From: Eurosta solidaginis
Taxonomy: Eukaryota; Arthropoda; Insecta; Diptera; Tephritidae
Length of the DNA stretch: 64,000 nucleotides
Reading direction: 5' to 3'
Assembly (NCBI RefSeq): GCF_040869045.1
Contig: NC_090321.1
Location: 87,154,603 to 87,218,602, forward strand
This document shows, in pieces, positions 63,473 through 64,000 of the stretch. Positions within the stretch are counted from its first letter, which is position 1; each line of letters opens with the position of its first letter. A program made the position numbers and the translations under genes. The notes beneath the pieces were generated by a model, which was not told the origin of the DNA, searched no databases, and was given only the letters and a program-made list of their open reading frames with translations.

Positions 63473-64000
63473 ATGAGCGAATCGGGAGATGTTGAGGTGC
63501 AAATTCCTCAACACCGCGTCGAAGTTAGTCGCGACGTTCGCACAAAGATTTGTCAGCGAGATTCCATCGTGGCGCGTTTATATGCTCTAAATGTCGAGTC
63601 CCATCAACTCAATAATTTAACTATCGCCCATTTGGAGGCAAAACTTGCCCTTATCGAAAGGTATTATAATTCATTCGATGAATTACAAACGCAGTTGGAA
63701 ATGTTAGATGAGACCCAATTGCTCGAAGATCACCGCACCACAGTAGATGAAAGCTACTGCGACATCAAGGCACTATATGCAGGCAAATTGTCGAATCTTC
63801 GCTCAACATCAATAGATCCCGCTTTCAGCAGTACTCAAGTTGGTATACAGTCATCGAATGCGCATCGCCCACATATGCACCTTCCAAAATTGAAGTTGTC
63901 AACTTTTAGTGGATGTCAACGTGAGTGGTTGGATTTCCATAATATGTTCACGGTGCTAGTATATAAAAATCCTGATCTGGGTGATGTTGAAAAGTTCCAG
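63473..64000 (+). CDS. gag: BEL2 Gag N-terminus (BEL/Pao), cut by window end
   Basis: 176 codons open to the last base of the window. After an N-terminal region predicted to be helical come LPKLKLSTFSGCQREWLDF and NMFTVLVYKNPDLGDVEKFQ, the DUF1759-like capsid signature of BEL/Pao Gag. BEL1 has the corresponding block at about residues 145-185 of its polyprotein. No frameshift or stop is seen, so this element could be intact. The ATG follows 'taatttaaaacc'. Confidence 0.85.
   Translation, partial: MSESGDVEVQIPQHRVEVSRDVRTKICQRDSIVARLYALNVESHQLNNLTIAHLEAKLALIERYYNSFDELQTQLEMLDETQLLEDHRTTVDESYCDIKALYAGKLSNLRSTSIDPAFSSTQVGIQSSNAHRPHMHLPKLKLSTFSGCQREWLDFHNMFTVLVYKNPDLGDVEKFQ

Overview
The window looks like transposon-dense DNA, probably heterochromatin or a repeat-rich intergenic block, from a higher (schizophoran) fly. 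A tephritid fruit fly is my best guess. It is AT-rich, and every long reading frame I could assign belongs to a mobile element. I found no convincing host protein-coding gene. The families seen (errantivirus, BEL/Pao, Ty3/gypsy, non-LTR elements, PIF/Harbinger, hAT, fold-back elements, tRNA-type SINEs) and the CAA-tailed short retroposon fit fly genomes. The species assignment is inference. Short names used below (LINE-A, LINE-J, SINE-Q, REP, FB, GYP2-4, BEL1/2) are my own labels.

Layout. 1-2.9 kb: AT-rich DNA with a tRNA-like SINE head. 2.98-7.6 kb: two damaged copies of LINE-A head to tail on the minus strand. 7.6-8.4 kb: CAA-tailed retroposons (SINE-Q), one inserted in a fold-back (FB) element. 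8.4-16 kb: an errantivirus with gag, protease, RT/RNase H, integrase and env, broken by frameshifts. 16.4-17.45 kb: LINE-A 3' end followed by a complete SINE-Q. 18.6-30.1 kb: a repeat (REP) with an 11-unit 128-bp array, split by a nearly pristine BEL/Pao element (BEL1, 19349-28064). 31.1-37.8 kb: an old gypsy element (GYP2) carrying a MITE, a truncated Harbinger, a gutted hAT element and a second REP copy. 38.8-41.2 kb: a TIR-bounded block. 41.5-46.3 kb: gypsy GYP3, interrupted by LINE-J and SINE-Q. 46.3-50 kb: fragments of LINE-A, a SINE, an RTE-like LINE and a Loa/I-like LINE. 50.8-53.3 kb: a palindrome-rich repeat and two PIF-type MITEs. 55.3-58.65 kb: an RTE-like LINE split by the internally deleted gypsy GYP4. 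58.9-61.7 kb: a TIR element with a fold-back element inside, and a second fold-back element. From 63.37 kb: primer-binding site and gag of a second BEL/Pao element that runs off the window.

How it fits together. The window is a stack of insertions in which target-site duplications can still be read. BEL1 is the one element that looks young and intact: its 738-bp LTRs differ at one base, it has a 5-bp duplication CCATA, an intact 1789-residue gag-pol, and a second ORF in the env position. That second ORF encodes a protein with three zinc fingers spaced like those of the element's own nucleocapsid, preceded by a plausible splice acceptor. It is the strongest candidate here for something not well described. 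Next are LINE-A, whose 5' reading frame carries a 2A-like NPGP motif followed by a PHD-like zinc finger, and SINE-Q, whose 3' tail matches that of LINE-A and which may be mobilised by it.
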